From positions 1 to 5,791 of the forward strand of contig JAEZAA010000143.1 in assembly GCA_023430625.1 (NCBI GenBank): a stretch of DNA of 5,791 nt, read 5' to 3'. Below the pieces are notes generated by a model. It worked only from the letters and a program-made list of their open reading frames with translations, ran no database searches and was not told where the DNA came from. This document shows, piece after piece, positions 4,567 through 5,791 of the stretch; within the stretch, counting starts at the first letter, position 1, and each line of letters starts with the position of its first letter. The DNA comes from Pseudomonadota bacterium (GTDB lineage Bacteria; Pseudomonadota; Gammaproteobacteria; Pseudomonadales; Oleiphilaceae). A program made the translations under genes and the position numbers.

Positions 4567-5019
4567 TCAGATCCACCGGCGCACGGTTTGCTTGTAGGCC
4601 ACGAACTCCTGCCCAAACAGAGTCTCCAGCGCCTTTTCCTCCGGTTGGATCTGGAAGCGATTCATGTAGAGGACGAACAGGGGCAACACCAGAAACGCCG
4701 CCGCGTTTTCCAGAAACACCGCCCAGCCCACCAACAGGATCAGAAAGCCGAGATACATGGGATTGCGGGTATAACGGTAAATCCCAGCCACCACCAACAC
4801 CGACGCCAGTTCCGGTGCGCGCGGATTCACCGTGGTGCGGACCTGGCGGAAAGCGACGACACCCAGCGTACTGACGGCCAGCCCAACAATGGCAAGTTCC
4901 ACCGAAAAGGCGACCGCCCAAAGCATGTCAAAGCCCAGGGCTGGAAATAGCGTGGCCACCCCCCACATCAGGAATGCCGCGATCAAAACAAGAATAACGG
5001 GAGGAATTCTCAAAGCCAC
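4567..5019 (-). CDS. Isoprenylcysteine carboxyl methyltransferase / PEMT-family integral membrane protein
   Basis: 150 residues. The start is GTG (5017-5019); AGGAG (complement 5030-5034) lies ten bases upstream and no in-frame ATG precedes it. Hydrophobic helices are at about 5-26, 31-57 and 88-118. The family signature GIYRYTRNPMYLGF (79-92) and the terminal EEKALETLFGQEF-YK-V-RW (127-149) match the ICMT/phospholipid methyltransferase group, where these segments bind S-adenosylmethionine. Bacterial members of this size methylate small or lipid substrates that are mostly unknown; prenylated proteins are not expected in bacteria. It lies 93 bases after the GST gene on the same strand, with its own promoter candidate between them, so co-transcription is uncertain. 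The 3' end converges on the Lif-like gene with 27 bases between stops. Confidence 0.85.
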   Translation of the reverse strand: MALRIPPVILVLIAAFLMWGVATLFPALGFDMLWAVAFSVELAIVGLAVSTLGVVAFRQVRTTVNPRAPELASVLVVAGIYRYTRNPMYLGFLILLVGWAVFLENAAAFLVLPLFVLYMNRFQIQPEEKALETLFGQEFVAYKQTVRRWI

Positions 5020-5053
5020 CGCGACGGATCTCCTGGGTATCGAGCTAGGAATT

Positions 5054-5082
5054 AGTATAGCGACTGGTTACGAAACAGTGAG
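5054..5082 (-). promoter_or_regulatory. Sigma70-like promoter candidate for the methyltransferase-like gene
   Basis: On the minus strand, TATACT (complement of 5054-5059; five of six to consensus) is preceded by a 17-base spacer and CTCACT (complement of 5077-5082; three of six to TTGACA). It lies about 35 bases upstream of the GTG start, in the gap after the GST gene. The -10 is good, the -35 weak. Confidence 0.4.
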
Positions 5083-5112
5083 CCATGATCACGGTCCAGG
5101 CGGTTCTCCCGC

Positions 5113-5778
5113 TCAGGCGTAATCGTAGGGACCACCCTTGGCCAATGCCCGCTGATACGCCGGACGCGCATGGATGCGCCGCACGTAGGCGGCAATGTTC
5201 GGGTACTGGGCTCCGCCGCCGCGGCTGAAGCTGGCTTCCAGGGGAAAGCTCATCTGAATATCCGCGCCGGTTAATTGGTCGCCGGCAAACCATTCATGCT
5301 GCTTCAGATAATCCTCAACAAAGCCCAGATGCGTCTTGATCTGCGGGCCGATAAACACCTGGGTGGTCTGATCCGCGATCTTGCGTGCAATGGGCTTCAC
5401 AAAGAACGGCATGGGGCTCGCTTTGATCTTGTCGAACACCAGTCGCATAAGCATCGGAGGCATCAGCGAGCCTTCGGCATAATGCAGCCAAAAGGTGTAG
5501 TCCCGATAGGCGGCGGTATTCGGCTGGGGCAGCAGGCGGCCTGCGCCGTAGGTGTGAATCAGGTACTCGACTATAGCGCCGGTTTCCGCCAGCGTGAGAT
5601 CGCCATCGGTAATCACGGGCGATTTGCCCAGAGGGTGAACGTCCTTCAGGCTCTTCGGCGCCAGATAGGTCTTGGGGTCACGCTCATAGCGTTTGACCTC
5701 GTACGGCAGCTCCAGCTCTTCCAGCAGCCAAAGGATACGTTGTGAGCGCGAGTTTTCGAGGTGATGCACGACGATCAT
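5113..5778 (-). CDS. Glutathione S-transferase family protein
   Basis: 221 residues, normal for cytosolic GSTs. ATG 5776-5778 has AGGA (complement 5786-5789) seven bases upstream. Residues 1-78 are the thioredoxin-fold N-terminal domain: VHHLENSRSQRILWLLEEL with the probable catalytic serine in the NSRSQR segment (residues 9-14), the cis-proline in GKSPVI (about 52-57), and LAETGAIVEYL, the glutathione gamma-glutamyl contact, where the common E-S is E-T. The helical C-terminal domain includes DQLTGADIQMSFPLEA, the N-capping box region that stabilises the GST fold. Known role of the family: conjugation of glutathione to electrophiles or related thiol chemistry in the cytosol; the substrate is not predictable here. 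It is the first gene of a leftward pair with the methyltransferase-like gene. The upstream neighbour is outside the window. Confidence 0.92.
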   Translation of the reverse strand: MIVVHHLENSRSQRILWLLEELELPYEVKRYERDPKTYLAPKSLKDVHPLGKSPVITDGDLTLAETGAIVEYLIHTYGAGRLLPQPNTAAYRDYTFWLHYAEGSLMPPMLMRLVFDKIKASPMPFFVKPIARKIADQTTQVFIGPQIKTHLGFVEDYLKQHEWFAGDQLTGADIQMSFPLEASFSRGGGAQYPNIAAYVRRIHARPAYQRALAKGGPYDYA

Positions 5779-5791
5779 GAAAGCGTCCTGT

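Noticed and set aside
5091..5115. GCGG/CCGC mini-hairpin after the GST gene as a terminator
   Set aside because: Only four pairs and no T run; too weak to call.
1..5791. tRNA, rRNA, CRISPR array, insertion sequence or attachment site
   Set aside because: No repeats of regular spacing, no transposase or integrase frame, and no tRNA-like cloverleaf were seen.

Overview
The window reads as an ordinary chromosomal segment of a GC-rich, didermic proteobacterium, most likely a marine or environmental gammaproteobacterium. That placement is an inference from three things: a lipase-foldase-like protein, an outer-membrane-type lipoprotein signal, and a GreA-like/glutaredoxin-like gene pair that I recall from Marinobacter/Pseudomonas-type genomes. 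There are no transposases, integrases, CRISPR arrays, tRNAs or rRNAs. Seven complete genes and one 5'-truncated gene fill most of it.

Left part (1-1286, + strand): the C-terminal part of a multidomain FAD/NAD(P)-dependent ferredoxin-reductase-type flavoprotein (runs in from the left edge), then a small 88-residue protein with a Rho-N/SAP-like helical tail. Middle-left (1370-2293, - strand): a two-gene unit of a membrane-anchored glutaredoxin/GST-N-like thioredoxin-fold protein followed 15 bases later by a short GreA/GreB-family protein. The small gene and this unit converge on a pair of hairpins at 1309-1348.

Centre (2294-2623): a 330-base divergent intergenic region with no gene but several dyad symmetries, an extended -10 promoter candidate for the leftward unit, and a perfect inverted repeat just before the ribosome binding site of the rightward gene. 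That gene (2624-3370) encodes a secreted SGNH/GDSL lipoprotein hydrolase. It is followed, after a terminator-like hairpin, by a gene for an inner-membrane-anchored protein related to lipase-specific foldases (Lif), but without the usual lipase gene beside it and without the recognisable family signature motif.

Right part (4567-5778, - strand): a glutathione S-transferase followed by a small isoprenylcysteine-carboxyl-methyltransferase/PEMT-type membrane protein with its own promoter candidate. The foldase-like and methyltransferase genes converge on a strong GC-rich hairpin (4512-4560) whose loop contains the foldase stop codon.

I do not see a clear new multi-gene system. The points most worth a second look are the SGNH hydrolase next to an orphan, divergent Lif-like protein, the symmetry-rich divergent region, and the 3'-end hairpins that overlap coding sequence.
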